A DNA stretch of 64,000 bases. It comes from Adiantum capillus-veneris. Lineage: Eukaryota > Streptophyta > Polypodiopsida > Polypodiales > Pteridaceae. A program made the translations under genes and the position numbers. Below, one piece after another: positions 22,151 to 34,720 of this stretch (positions are counted from its first letter, which is position 1; the number at the start of each line of letters is the position of its first letter). Under the pieces are notes generated by a model. The model saw only the letters and a list, made by a program, of their open reading frames with translations, was not told the DNA's origin and did no database searches. The DNA lies in the NCBI GenBank assembly GCA_014529385.2, contig CM043944.1, forward strand, positions 89,719,384-89,783,383, in the 5' to 3' direction.

Positions 22151-22745
22151 GGGTTATTGTACTTGGTAGGGCCATGAATCGATGAAATCTTTCTTTTGTG
22201 TGAAAGGAATGATGTGTTTTACTCCACCAACTTTGGGACAAACTCCTGATCATTAGTTATAAGACTTCTTTCATTTCCTAAATAAGGTGGTTCAAGTGCT
22301 GGTGGGAATGTTATAGTTGCATTGTAATTGCAAGCCCATGGGGTTATTGTGCCTGGTAGGGCCATGAATGGATAAAATCTTTCATTTGTCAAAAAGGATT
22401 GATGTGTTGTACTCCACCAACTTTGGGACAAACTCTTCATCATCAGTTATAAGACTTCTTTCATTTCCTGAATAAGGTGGTTGAAGTGCTGGTGGGAATG
22501 CTGTAGCTGCATTGTTATTGCAAGCCCATGATTGAAAGCCCATGGGGTTATTGTAGGGCCATCAATGGATGAAATATTTTTTGTGAAAAAAGATTGATGT
22601 GTTTTACTCCCAACTTTGGGACATCTGATCATCAATTCTAAGACTTCCTAGATACGGTGGTTCAAGTGTTGGTGGGAATGTTGTAGCTGCTTTGTAATTG
22701 CTGATGGGAATGTTGTAGTTGCATTGTAATTGCAAGCCCATGATT
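22151..22745 (+). repeat. Tandem repeat, three ~190-204-bp units
   Basis: Units begin with GGGTTATTGT at 22151, 22341 and 22545. Each contains CTCC(ACC)AACTTTGGGACA, then AAGACTTC and GGTGGTTCAAGTG, and ends at GCAAGCCCATG. No coding potential was seen. Confidence 0.85.
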
Positions 22746-23198
22746 GAAAGACGTACAAACTATAACTTGTGTCCACTTATCGAGAATGTTCATGGAAATT
22801 AATGGGACTCCGTGAAAAAAATCTCATAGGCGCAGTATGGTTGCGCCAGCAAGACCTACAAACAACCCTTTTCCAAGGGGAAGCATATGGAATTCTGATT
22901 GAGAAGCCCTCTGCCCCAGCCTTTTGACTTACTCAACAAGTTTTTTGGTTCATCTTCATCTAATTAGGTCTCCCCAATCTTGGAAAAATAAAAGGTCTTT
23001 CAAAACATATTAAGTGTGTAAGTGAATGGTGAGTTTAGGAAATGAAACAACAAATGAAGGTGGAAAGTCAAAAGACAAATGAAGGTGGAAAATCAAAAGT
23101 CCTTTTGTCTCCATATAAGGAGGTGTTTGACTTCACATTGTATATTTGTGTTTCTCTTCTGCTTTATTTTTCTTTTAGCGTTTTCTTATTTTTAAAGT

Positions 23199-23256
<58 letters not shown>

Positions 23257-23985
23257 GCAAAGGTGTATCCGTCCTTTTCACGTCCAATTGATACTGTTGC
23301 AAATCTAGTAGAGCCCCCCAATCTCGGAAAAATGAAAATCCTTTCAAAACATCTCTAGTGCTTAAGTGAAGGGCGGGTTTAGGAAACGAAAAATAAAAAT
23401 CCTTTCAAAACATCTCAAGTGCACAAGTGAAGGGTGAGTTTAGGAAATGAAAAGCCCCATGGAAATGGAAAGTCAAAAGACTTTTAATGTCCATATAAAG
23501 AGGTGATCAAGTGTGCATTGATAAATTTTCTTTAGAGTTTCCTTGCACTATGTAGGTTATTAGGATATGTGTGATTTTTTTATAAAAGAATGGTGTATAT
23601 TTCACCTCACAGAATCAATTATTTCAAAGTGCAAAGTACTAGAGGAAAACCTAATGTAAATAGCTGATGTGTTAGTGGCAGGACTCAGCAGGCAGCACAG
23701 CTGGGTGGGTTTGAGGGAGGGAGGTTGAAGTTACATGAGCAGCTTTACCTTGCCTAAGTAGGGTGTGAATGGAGATAGCAGGGACTAGTGTGGAGAAAGG
23801 GTGCTCCATCAATCATATGATCATTGAGGCCACATGCACGTGAAATAGAGCACAATATTATTTTGAAGTCATATTCCACAACCGTTATTCAGCCTATTTA
23901 TATTTACAATCCAGAAATCCTATCAAGCCTGACTTGGTCTTTTGTGAGTCCACTGACCTGAGCTAATATATTTATACTTTGGCAG
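22746..23985. other. No gene recognised; duplicated blocks and (CT)n microsatellite
   Basis: A 60-78-bp block ending GAGTTTAGGAAATGAAA recurs at about 22969-23046, 23313-23390 and 23391-23452. A block with GGAAAGTCAAAAGAC and CCATATAA follows two of them. A (CT)n tract fills 23202-23254. I looked here for CS-domain exons of the downstream gene and found none. Confidence 0.6.
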
Positions 23986-26900
23986 GAGAAAAGGAAGCTT
24001 GTGGAGAATAGAAAAGCAGCAGCGTTAAAACTAGAGCAGGTAAGACCAAGTTTGGTATCTCTATTTAATCAGAAGGTTGGTAATTTTCACTTCGTCCTCT
24101 GAGAGTGTTGCATAATGTGTCAAGTAGGTATTGATAGCTCCTCTGCCCACGAACTTCACATTTTTGTAATGAAGTTTTTGTTTCAGAGCAAGAAAATCAA
24201 CTCTTCAATGAGCTCCTTTTATTCACGGGTTGCATGTAGGACACGATCCAACTGTGGCAAACCAAGTTGGGCTGTGACACTTACTCAAATTCCACAAATT
24301 CGGTTCCAAAGTCTCTGTTCCTAGACCCAAAGTGTAGTTTTTCTCCCACACACATGAACATTACCATGGAAAAGGACAACTATACTGAAGGCTACAATTC
24401 TTTATCGAATCCCGAACTTGCTGTATCAAAGTCTAATGACACTCAAAATGTTAGGCATGAGCTAACACAGGTTTTAAGCTCTCCAAATCAATCAATCAGA
24501 TAAATCATGAAAATACTCTGCTGTTGAAATAGAACATTTAAATACCATTAAGCTCCTTGCAGTACTCTACAGTTTCCGGTGTAGCAAATGCAATACTGCC
24601 TGCACCAAGGCAGAATGCCTCTGTTTGTGTGAAGTTCACTCCAAAGTCATTGTCTATAAATCTTCCAGCACGTGAAAGTCGAGGTACTTTTCAATGATCA
24701 TGGTGTACCAATAGCTTTCTGCAAGTCCTAGTTATTCTTGATTTCAAAATGTTTACACCTTCAAATTAATGTTTACTTGGCGTAGAACTTATGCGGCAAC
24801 AACTTTGTATTGCCAGATAAGGTGAAATTGAAAGAGAAGAGAGTGACAACTTCTGATACTGTTGACATCTCTGAGAGGTGTTAACTGCTCAATGACATTG
24901 AGCTCACAAATTTTTAACAAACTGTGCTGTAATTTCCTATTTTTATGTCCAGTAACCATGCTTGTTTTCTTTTGCAGAGAGCCTTTGTTCTTGCAAGATA
25001 AGGGGGACGAGTTTTATTTGTGAGTATTATGCTCTTGGCTTTTCTCTAGTTAGAATAATGCTATCTTAAACAAAAAAAATGTATATTTATGTATACATTA
25101 GAGGGTGATGGGGGCTTTTGAAAGACACCCGTAGTGTAATTATAGCACGCATATAGGATCCACCTAAAAGTACAAAAGTTACAAATTAAATTTACTACTA
25201 ATTATATGCATATAATTAGCTAGATCCAAAGTGAGGGTGCAGGATATCATGTATGGGTAGGTAGGGAGTCAAGAGTCCATGGAGAATAGGCTATAGGCTT
25301 GGTCTATATATAGCCCCTTTCTAACTAGATCCTCTTCCTCAAGCCTTGCCCCCACAGGATCCTTGTCTTGACATCTCCAATGCTGACAGGCTGGCATTTT
25401 TTCCCCATGGTATTCAGACTTCAATATTGGTGGTTTGAGGAGGACAAATGTGAGGGGACCATTAAAGAGTGGTTTTCAATGCTACAACCGGAGGCTACAG
25501 TGCTGCAGATGCTAGAGCAGTTGGGATCTATTTTTGGCACCCTTTTTAATCGAGCTATTCTTTATAGTCATCTGTTCCATGCATCAAGGAGGTGGTCATT
25601 GAACATTCTCTCCATGGAGTTTTTAAGATAGTATTTCCGTTGCTTGAGAGGGAATGGTTTGCAGTCAGAGGATTGTAGTCAATGGTGAGCAAAACCGTTG
25701 TTGGAGATCTTTTAAAAGCTGCCCCAAACCAGTGTTTGGTTAGAGGAGAGGCTGATCTTCTCAGGTGGCATACTCAACACAAATGTACCCAGCAACCTGA
25801 GAAAGAACGTGGGTGAGAGCCAGCATATTGTGCACGGAGACAAGTAGACACAAACAGAAAAGCTTAGACAAAGGGACAGCTACAAACTTGGTCATGGTAC
25901 ACCAGGAGAGATAGACTTGAGGAGATGGAAGCAGTATCCTAATAGACCTCTAGGGTAGAGCAGGCCTATGCACTGGAGCTCAAGGCTTCCGACTTACATA
26001 TCCCTTTCTTGGTGCCGCTTTCCATTGGAGGTGCAATGATGGAGACTCCACAGAATTCCACTCAGCGCCACCAGGTTTTGCCTTTCCTTCAGAAGCCCCA
26101 TAATCCACTTGGCTTACATAATTTTTTTCATTACGTCCAGTCTCTTGAGTGTAGAGATGGAGCCCTACAGGTAGATATGTCATTTTTTAGTATTTTTGTG
26201 CGAGGGGGCCTTAGTTTTCAGCGATCAGGAACCACTTTCGTGATGTTCTTCATGCTTTTATCGCTATAGGGATGGTGACTGGTGGCTCTCTCTCTTTTCT
26301 GCCAGCTGGGATAGACACTAAGAGATGTCTTGGATCTCAAGCTTCTGTTACTTTCCTCACATCCTGACTCTTCATTGGGGATGTTGGTTTGCTCAGCCTT
26401 CATTTTTCTGGTCCTACCTCAGTTTTTTTGATGGAGGATGAGTTAAAGCCTCCTCTGAGTCTCTGATGCTATCATTGCACATTGTTGTGCGACCTATTTT
26501 GTTATTGGGCACATACATCTGATGTCTTGGTTGCAGTTCCCAGTCCTAGTCCCTAGGTTTGCTATTCCATGGAGTATATGAAGATCTCAGTACGATGTTG
26601 TAATTCATATGTAAATGATGCATGGACATTGCAGTACTGGGTGGTCTTATTTTCTGGAAACAGGACTAATAAAGTTTCTGTCGCTTGGTGCCCTAAGATA
26701 GTCTAGCATCCTGCTAGTGTCCCCCACAGGCAGCCTATCCAAGTCATTGCTATCACATCCATCCTTTTCACAACTTCCCTATCCTAGCTCACGCTAAGTA
26801 AGCCCATCCCACCACTACCTGCATGCGCATTGCCACCATATCCATCAAACTATTTCACATTCTTCCCACAGTATAGCCTGCCTCTTCAACTTCACATTCA

Positions 26901-29877
26901 CATTCTTCTTGCAGGGTATTAAGTAGAGAGCTCGCACATCCACACACGTTTTGTTTGAGTAAAAGTGTATTTTGTAAATTGGAAACCGCCATAACTCATA
27001 CCCTGAGAGGGCAAAGATGTCATGAAAAGAACATCAAGGGTCTGCAAAAATATATCAGCAGTGCTAAGGCAGAAATGCAATATCTGTGTAAGAGGTGCCA
27101 AGGGGCCTGTAGAGACTGATGGAACATGATATCATTCCTAAAGCTTCAAATGACTATACGGCACAATATTTGAACCCATCTAAAGCTGATGTAAGCATCT
27201 GTGTTGATGTGTTCAAACTTCATGATAGCACCAAACATTATCTGGAATCTGCGAGAAGGGAAATCTTGCATGCAGGCACTGAGTTTCTTTGGACTTGTCG
27301 ACATTCTCGATATATGTTCACTCACATCCACACACATTCACCACTACATACGGAGTGAATATGCCAAGGTATATGTGGTGTGCCAGTCTGCATACTTCTC
27401 GGTAGTTCTAAAAGTAACGTTTGCTGGAACATCATAAACATCCTAGGGGAGAGTAGGAATATCTTGCAACTCTTATTTTGATGAATGTATATAATATTTT
27501 ATCTGGCTTAATATGGGAGTTTTGTTGATATGAGAAACGCTCAGCCTAGTTGGGAGCGTGCACCGCCTTTGTAACTTTTCTCTCACATTCCTATCTACTC
27601 GTGTTGAGAAAGAAAACAAACAACTTGCAGCATGCTCAAAGGTGATGCTTGAAATAGCACGCACAATGAGTTTGATTGAACTAAAGGCATAAAATTATAA
27701 GGAATGAGTCTCTCCGAATGAACTTTCTGCAGAACCCAAGACAAATCCTTGAACCGTAACTATAAACACTTTGTTTGTGTACACAAATAATAATGGCAGA
27801 ATACCTTCAGGAAATAAGGATTTTATGGCTAAACTCAGCTTTGAAATTATCTGATTTGCAATTTACATCTTGACATTAAGGTCGCAACAAGTGTAAGCGA
27901 CTGAATTGAACCGTATCTTGGTCTTATTAGACCCATCAGGTAGATGTTCATCTCTCTGGATAAGCTGTCAACCTTGTCCACAATTGTAATCCTCGTTTTT
28001 CCTGTATCCTTATTGATATTCTTAATTTAAGCCTTTTATCCAATCTATTTGTGTTTTTATCAGCTTGCAGTTTGAAGAAGAAGTCTGAATAATTTATTTG
28101 GGGTTTGAAATTGGTCCTCCTTTGCCACCACGATGAAATAAATCTTTCTTCTTGGAAATTGTCCCATGTGAAAGAATTTTGCAGTCAGTATATGATAATA
28201 AACTGGAAAGTCCGGCAGACTTTTCTAATGAAGCTAAGTGAATCTGAATGTTGCCAATTTATATTTTTCATACAGGAGAAGCAATTTCAGCAGTGCCATA
28301 AATGCATACACAAAAGCCGTGCAGACGGATCCCTCCTTGTTTCTGTATCCACAGAACTTTTCGGTTATTAAGGAGTTTATAAGCAGTGATCTTTTCATAT
28401 TTACAGATTAAAGGATATCAATTTTTGTATGTACTAGTAAGCCAATACAAGTTTCTATCATTTTTAGTAGCTTCAAACAGATTATGTTGTCGATAGTTTT
28501 TTAAATTGCAATTCTAAGCTTTTTCCTTTCCTATAAGTAAGACTCCATCCGCAAATTCTTAACAGCTTCCTTGGATATTTAATCATATCAACCAGCCTGG
28601 TTTAGTGATATCATCAACTCTTCATTTCTGACCTTCCAAGTTGGACCTTTCGTCAATAAGTAAGTCTTTGGAGATCCTCCATAAGAACAGTCCTAATATA
28701 ATTTTCCCCAGCCACTGGAGAAAAAGAGAGGTTGTATTCCACGTCTTTGAATCTCAAAAGCGGAGGCTAAAGCTTAAAGCCTATGATTGCGTAGATCACC
28801 ATCTACGCATTGAGAGCGCACGGGTACCTGCTCTTAATGCTAATGAAGTTTTGAATGCTCTCTTTTGTGCAACTGGCAAAGTTTCTCTCCTCTCTTTGCT
28901 ACCTAGATCCTACTCTCTACTCTTAATTCTTACGTGATCGTATGTTCCATCAAACTGCCTAGGGTTCCCTTTTGCTTTTCTGTAGCATCCTTGAGATGCA
29001 GATCGCCTTTCTAATCTACGGTTGAAGAGATATTTCGCCGTATATATGACATCTCCCAAGTTGAAGACCTCCAGAATAATTCTAAAAGTCTCACTTTGTG
29101 TTGCAAATTTGGACCACTTTGGTGGGAAGTAGTTTATTGCAATGAAAATGTCCCCCACATCCCACCCAACTTTAAGTGGGAAGTACTTTATGGCAATGAA
29201 AATGTCCCGCATCCACAACATGCATATAGCATTATATCTAGCTAAATTAGTTCCCTGAAAATTCCTGTGGACTCCATTATGTTTCACAACCACCACTTAT
29301 TATATTGTCTTGCTATCCGTTCTGCAAACCAACCCTGTCATCTCTAGAGAAATCAAGTTGTCCCTTTTCCATAGCCTATTTAAGCGAACATCGCGACATC
29401 TCAATGTTTCGGGTTATTTGTTTTGTCTTATAAAGTTTTCCGGTTACACTTATTGATGCTTTGTATATGCTGTACTATCAAATATATCAACACCTTAACA
29501 TTCTTTGAAGATGTTTTGCAAACCGAGCAGCGTGTTTCTTGCAATCGAAGCAGTTTCAGCCATGTATTGAGGACTGCACAGCTGCATTGGCTTTGCTACA
29601 AGAAAAGAAGATGGAAATGTCAAAGGAACAACAACCAATCCCTGACTCCTCCGATGTAAATAATGTTTCAGTGGTTACAGGTCTTGAAGACTCAGATGGC
29701 AGCCAATTCAAAGATTTCGCTCAGGAGAGTTTGAAGCTTTTACAAGACTTTATACACTCAAAGGAGAAAACCATGCATGGGTGGTATGACTTGGCACGAA
29801 GGAAAATTCTCATGAGACGTGGCATCGCTTTATGCAACGTGGAAGAGTTAGCAAAAGCCAAGAAAGACATTGATGAG
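23986..29877 (+). CDS. DNAAF4: DNAAF4/DYX1C1-like dynein axonemal assembly factor, partial gene (six exons)
   Basis: Proposed exons are 23986-24039, 24240-24470, 24563-24683, 24980-25019, 28276-28344 and 29511-29877. They join in consistent phase into 294 open codons, all bounded by AG/GT. The chain gives a charged helix (EKRKLVENRKAAALKLEQ), a linker, then LPAPRQNASVCVKFTP and LPARES, matching the FTPR...RES segment before the TPRs in DYX1C1. Next come FLQDKGDEFY, INAYTKAVQTDPSLF, FANRAACFLQSKQF with IEDCTAAL, and ILMRRGIALCNVEELAKAKKD, the C-terminal TPRs. In animals DNAAF4 is a cytoplasmic co-chaperone that preassembles dynein arms; in plants it would serve sperm flagella. The N-terminal CS domain and the last exon(s) were not found. 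The acceptor at 24979 was chosen because only it keeps frame. A recent pseudogene is not excluded. Confidence 0.72.
25020..28275 (+). other. Intron 4 of the DNAAF4-like gene
   Basis: A GTGAGT donor follows the exon ending at 25019, and a TACAG acceptor lies at 28275. The 3.26 kb between hold AT-rich, anonymous sequence with frames up to 88 codons. None has a recognisable domain, and no element ends were identified. Confidence 0.5.
28345..29510 (+). other. Intron 5 of the DNAAF4-like gene
   Basis: The donor GTATCC at 28345 and acceptor TTTGAAG at 29510 restore the frame (CT plus A) between DPSLF and FANRAACF. No other feature was recognised inside. Confidence 0.5.
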
Positions 29878-30218
29878 GTTAGTTCTTATTGAGCTAACAA
29901 TAGCTTTGACTTGAATCTTTTGTTTTTTTGCACTTGAAAGTTTCATATATACCTGCGTTGCTGGAGTACTACAAGGATGTTGTCGCTAATTTCACTGTTA
30001 AGTGAATGCCTTGCCCAGGTTGCAATCAGCTCAGAAAAGATCTGTTCTTTTTTTAAGAAAACAAAAAAATCCTCATATTAGTTTACTACGAAAATTACCA
30101 AAATACCTTTAAATTGTGGAAACTCCCAAAATACCTCTCAAATTTCAAAATTCCCAATATAACCTTGTACAAATTTTAATGGATTTGCTCTAGATTTTGC
30201 ATACTTTATTGTTTTCGA

Positions 30219-30236
30219 CAATAGAAATCTATCCTT
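30219..30236 (+). repeat. Target-site duplication of LINE 2, left copy
   Basis: CAATAGAAATCTATCCTT, identical to 36288-36305, directly followed by the element's T-run. Confidence 0.95.
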
Positions 30237-30379
30237 TTTTTTTTTTGAGAAAAAGATCCTTCTATTAGTTAATGAAAACTGCCCATAGGGCTACATCCAC
30301 CTCTGCAAGAGAGGGCTACAACAAGCATGGTGGGGAGACTCTCCCAATGAAAAAACAGCATATGTACAATGGGGCTAAA

Positions 30380-33300
30380 TCAAGAGATGGGAGGAGGGAA
30401 AAGCCACACAGGTGGACAGTAGTGCCATCTGAGCACCCCCTGGACCATGGAGTAGAACGGCCCAGGGCGCCAGAGTCGAAGGAAAGCCTCGCGGCGCTCC
30501 CGCATGCGGTCGGAGCTGCCCTGTAGTCCCTCAAGCTGTCCTCTGAGAGTATGGATCAGCTCTAGCCAAAAGTCACGAACAGTCTCTGCTGGTGGTACAA
30601 GGCGAGCCTCAAAGATGCCGAAACAACGGGCCCGCCAGATGAACCACAGAGCTAGGCCGTTGATGAGCTCCCAACACTCCGCTCTCTCACTGCTCCACTC
30701 CTGTGGAGTAAGGTCTGTAGCAGGCTGGAGTGTAGGTCGACCCCCCTGTATCACTATCATCCTGCTGGTGGAAGATAGCTCAAACTGAAGTGCCGGGCCC
30801 GTGAGGGTGGACCAAGCCGCTGCCCCCCAAGTGTACTGTCGAGCCGTGGAGAGGGCAGGCATCAGCCGAAGAACTCGTAGCCACACTTGCTGGGCCAAGG
30901 GACAGTCCCAAAGACAGTGACGCTGACTCTCCACCAACTGGTCACAGGCTGTACATGCAGCCGAGAGACCACTATGTACAAGCCAGCTCCCTACTGCTGT
31001 GGCTCTGTGTGCAACCAACCACTGGAACAAGGTGACGCGCCTCGGCTGTCTGGAGTCCCACAGCCTCTGCCAAAAAGCTGCCAAGAACTCAACTGTGAGA
31101 CCCTCCTCCTGCCAATGACGTGCTGCAGCGGGGCGGGCCTCACTCTGTGCTGCAAGTATATGACGTCCAAGCCGAACAGTGTACTGAAAGAAAGGGACTC
31201 CTGGGCGGTCTGCAAAAGAGAATGGGTCCCTCCATAGCCACTCACCAGGATCCCACTGTACTCGTGCCAGTGGACAGCACTCCCAAGCCCATAGCCTCCA
31301 GTGTCTTGTCTCAAGAGCTGCTGGGTCAGGGTCTATGACGCAAGTCCTCCCACAGATGCCCACAACTCGGATCCTCTGGAAACAACACTCTGCTACCTGC
31401 GGGGCCTCTACTGCAACTCTCTGTAGTCGTCCCCCACCCTGAAGCTCGAAGAACAGGGCTGGGACAGTCTCTGAGCAAGCCCTGACTGAAATGAGAACCT
31501 CCAGTCGTGTGAAGGCTCCCATCCACCGGGGTGCTACTGGCTCGAGAGACGTGAGCCAGTCAGCTGGAACTGACTCTGAGATGTCCTGACACATGCTCTG
31601 AACCCCTCTCATGCCCTGTAGTTGGACAACCTGCACTCCTCTGACAAACCTGTGAACTCTAGCCAGTCACCTAGAGAGCGCGCTGGACCTGCTGCCATGG
31701 GACCCCAAGAAACATGAGGCCTACTCCCAACCAAGTGGCCTCGCTGAGTGCTAACCATGGGGTTCCATACGAGGGGCTGCCGTAGGCGCTCCTCCGTGCA
31801 CGTCGGCTGTCTCTGCTCTAGGCCACGCCGTAATAGCTCCCAAGAACAAAGCAGACTCACAGCGAATCGGTCCTCCAGTCTCCTGCTCAAACCAACTCGA
31901 CGCAACTCTGTAAAGATCCATCTGGTCGAAGGTTGCCAAGGGCCTCCTGACTGAGGCACCCTGGCACGAAGCCTCTGCAACAAGAACTCCTTCCAGGGCT
32001 CCTCGCCTGGAAGAAGTCCTCTGACGACGAACTTCCCAAGAAGGGCTCTGCTCTGCTGTGCTGGATCAATGATCCCAAGCCCTCCCTGAGAACAAGGAAG
32101 TGTGATGACCGTCCAAGCCACCTTGGCTCGGGCAATCTGAGTGTCGCGACCTGACCAAAGGAAGTTCCTGATCAGCCTCTGTACCTGGCTGATGCAAGAA
32201 CTCGAGAAGATCCAGCAAGAAGTGATGTACCACATAGTCGCCAACAACACCTGGTTGGCAACTACTACTCTACCAGCCAGCGAAAGTCGGGCTGAGCTCC
32301 AATGTAACAGCTTTCTCCTGATGGACAGGAGAAGAGGAAAATCTGTTGCTCGGGGGACAAATCCAAACCAACCTGACAACCCAAGTACCGAACTGCAGTC
32401 CCTGGAGGAATCCACCTGAAACCCTCTCCTGGCATCCAATCTGGCACAGGAGCACTACCAACCGAGAAAGCCACTGTCTTTCTCTAGTTGATCAGTGTGC
32501 CCGATGCACAGCAGAAGGTCTCCAAAGCCTGCCCACATCTGTGTGAATTGGCCTCCTGGCCCTCTAAGTACAAGGCTGAGTCGTCGGCAAACTCAGCGTC
32601 CAGAAGCTCATCTCCCCGTAGAGGGAGTGCTAAGCCCCTCAAACCAACCTGCTGTGACACCAAAAATCTGCCCATCGCCTCCGCATAGAACAGAAAGAGA
32701 AAGGGGGCAAGAGGACAACCCTGTCTGACCGATCGTGTGAGCATGAAGCGCTCACCTCTACCTCCTGCCAAAAGCACCTGACTGTGAGCCTGTCTGTACA
32801 AAGCTGACACCCCTCTGATCCAAGCCTCTGAGAAGCCCATCCTGCGTAGCGTGCCCTCTAGAAAGTCCCAGTCGACCCTGTCGTATGCCTTCTCAAAATC
32901 GAGAAGAAGAATCACAAGGTCCTCCCCACGGAGCCGTGCAAGGGCAGAAGCCTCCCAAAAAGTGAAGATGTTGTCAAGGATACTGCGTTCCTTGACAAAA
33001 CTCGTCTGGGTCCCATGTATAAGGCTCTCCAAAAGTGGTTGAATCCTCAAACTCAGAGCCTTGGCAAGAATTTTGTAGGCTGAGTTGAGAATGGTGATGG
33101 GGCGCCACTGTCGAATCTCATCCAAGGAGCCACCCTCCTTTGGAATGAGGTAAATCAGGCCCTCACTCATGCTATCCGGCATCACTCCTGTGTGCAGAAT
33201 GTACTGAAAGGCACTACAAAGATCTGGGCCAAGCAGGTCCCAGTACTCCAAGAAGAAGCTGGGAGTCAGCCCATCCTCACCTGGACAGCTACCATGAGGG

Positions 33301-34720
33301 AGGGGCCTAAGAGCCGTGTGCAGCTCCTCAAGCTGAAGAGGTAACTCAAGCCTCTGCCGCATCTCCTTAGTCACAAGACAGGCATCTGTGCCCAAACCTG
33401 CTCCCTGCATGCATCCTGTCTCTCTGACTCGGGCTCAGCCGACAATAGCTCACGGTAAAAGTCAGTAGCGACTGCACGCATATCCTCAGGCTCACAAACA
33501 ACTGACCCATCGGGTCTCCTCAACTGATTGACCTTGGCATGCGAGTGCCGAGGTCCCACTGTCTCAAAAAAACCACCTGTCACCCACCTGAGTCCACTGA
33601 GATGCCTGTCGATGAAAGGCAAACTCATGGCACCTCTCCTCTGTGCAAGCAAGCTCCTGTCGAGCCTGCTGTAACTGCTCCTCCAACCATGGACTGTCTG
33701 GATGCTGCTCCTGCATCCTCTGTAGTGAAGCAATGCCTCGTCTGAGACGCTGCTCCTCCTCTCTCGCTGCAGCCCGTCGAGCCAGAGACTCCTGGAGAAA
33801 GAAGTGGCTAAGCTGAGCTAGGCCTGAGGCCACTCTGTCTGCATGTGGAGCCTGGCTGTCCATGCCCTCTGTCCATAGAGCCTCGACCCTCTCTCTGAGT
33901 GCTGAGTCCAACAAGACCCGCTCTGGGATGCGAAGCATCGTGCTCCCACTCCTCTGCCTATCTGCCACTGTGAGAATCACTAGTGCATGGTCCGAGAAGG
34001 ATGTCCCTGCCAGGATGCCCACTGATCCCCCCAAGTCACTGAAGTGGTCACTAGTGTAGAAGCGATCTATGCGCGATAGATTCACTCCTCCCACTCTGCG
34101 GTCCGATCTAGAGAAGGCAAGACTCTCTGGAGCCCTCACAAAGCCAGAATGCTGCCATGTATCCGAGACCCTCAGCATCATACAAAACCTCTCCCAAGCT
34201 GCTAACTCGACTCCATGCACAGTAGCATGGCTGCCTCCGATCCTGTCAGAAGGGTCCTCCAACATGTTGAAGTCCCCTCCTACACACCACTGGTCAACCT
34301 GTGGCAAAGACTCAACAATCTGTGACCAAAACTCTGCACGAGCACTCGCCACATTGGGCGCATAGATGTTCAGGAAACCCACAGGCTACCCTGAACCTGC
34401 ATAGTAATCCACTGAGCCCTGCCTGGTACAATAATCCCTCTGCCCACAATGGCCTGCTGTAGTGAGCCCGCAATAGTCATACATACCCCACCCTGGATGC
34501 CTCCAGGTCCAAAAGCAGCTGACCAAAAGGTATCATAGCGTCCACGCAAAATCTGACCACATCGCCGAATGCGGCTCTCAGACAAATGGTGCTCCTGAAG
34601 CATAAGGAGATCAATCTCTCCTCCCACAAGGCAACGCTGAAGCTCCTGACGCAATCGGCCTCGCTGTCGCTGAAACTGGGGCCCACCTAGTCCCTGCACG
34701 TTCCACGAGACGATCCTCAT
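30380..34720 (-). pseudogene. LINE 2 ORF2: endonuclease and reverse transcriptase
   Basis: The ATG at 34720 opens the endonuclease (MRIVSWNVQGLGG, LQEHHLSESRI). A frameshift near 34380 moves it to the frame running to 33564, with GGDFNMLEDP, RIDRFYTSDHFSD and FSDHALVILT. Reverse transcriptase lies at 33410-32484 (LIPKEGG, ILNSAYKILAKAL, DFEKAYDRVDW, GCPLAPFLF) with the catalytic FADD at 32591-32580. The connection region follows at 32439-31609. The last 418 codons (31636-30380) are open and include the zinc knuckle CDQLVESQRHCLWDCP and the tail WLFPPPIS. About four frameshifts inactivate it, but all catalytic boxes I could place are kept. Confidence 0.87.

Noticed and set aside
22151-22745. 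CRISPR-like spaced repeats
   Set aside because: The units are long contiguous tandem copies in a plant genome, with no short repeat-spacer pattern.
24181-24325. An alternative exon starting at the AG of 24186
   Set aside because: Its frame hits a stop at 24322; the acceptor at 24239 gives an open, phase-0 exon to the donor at 24471.
25368-25631. An 87-codon frame in intron 4 of the DNAAF4-like gene
   Set aside because: No domain was recognised, and the flanking exons join in phase without it.
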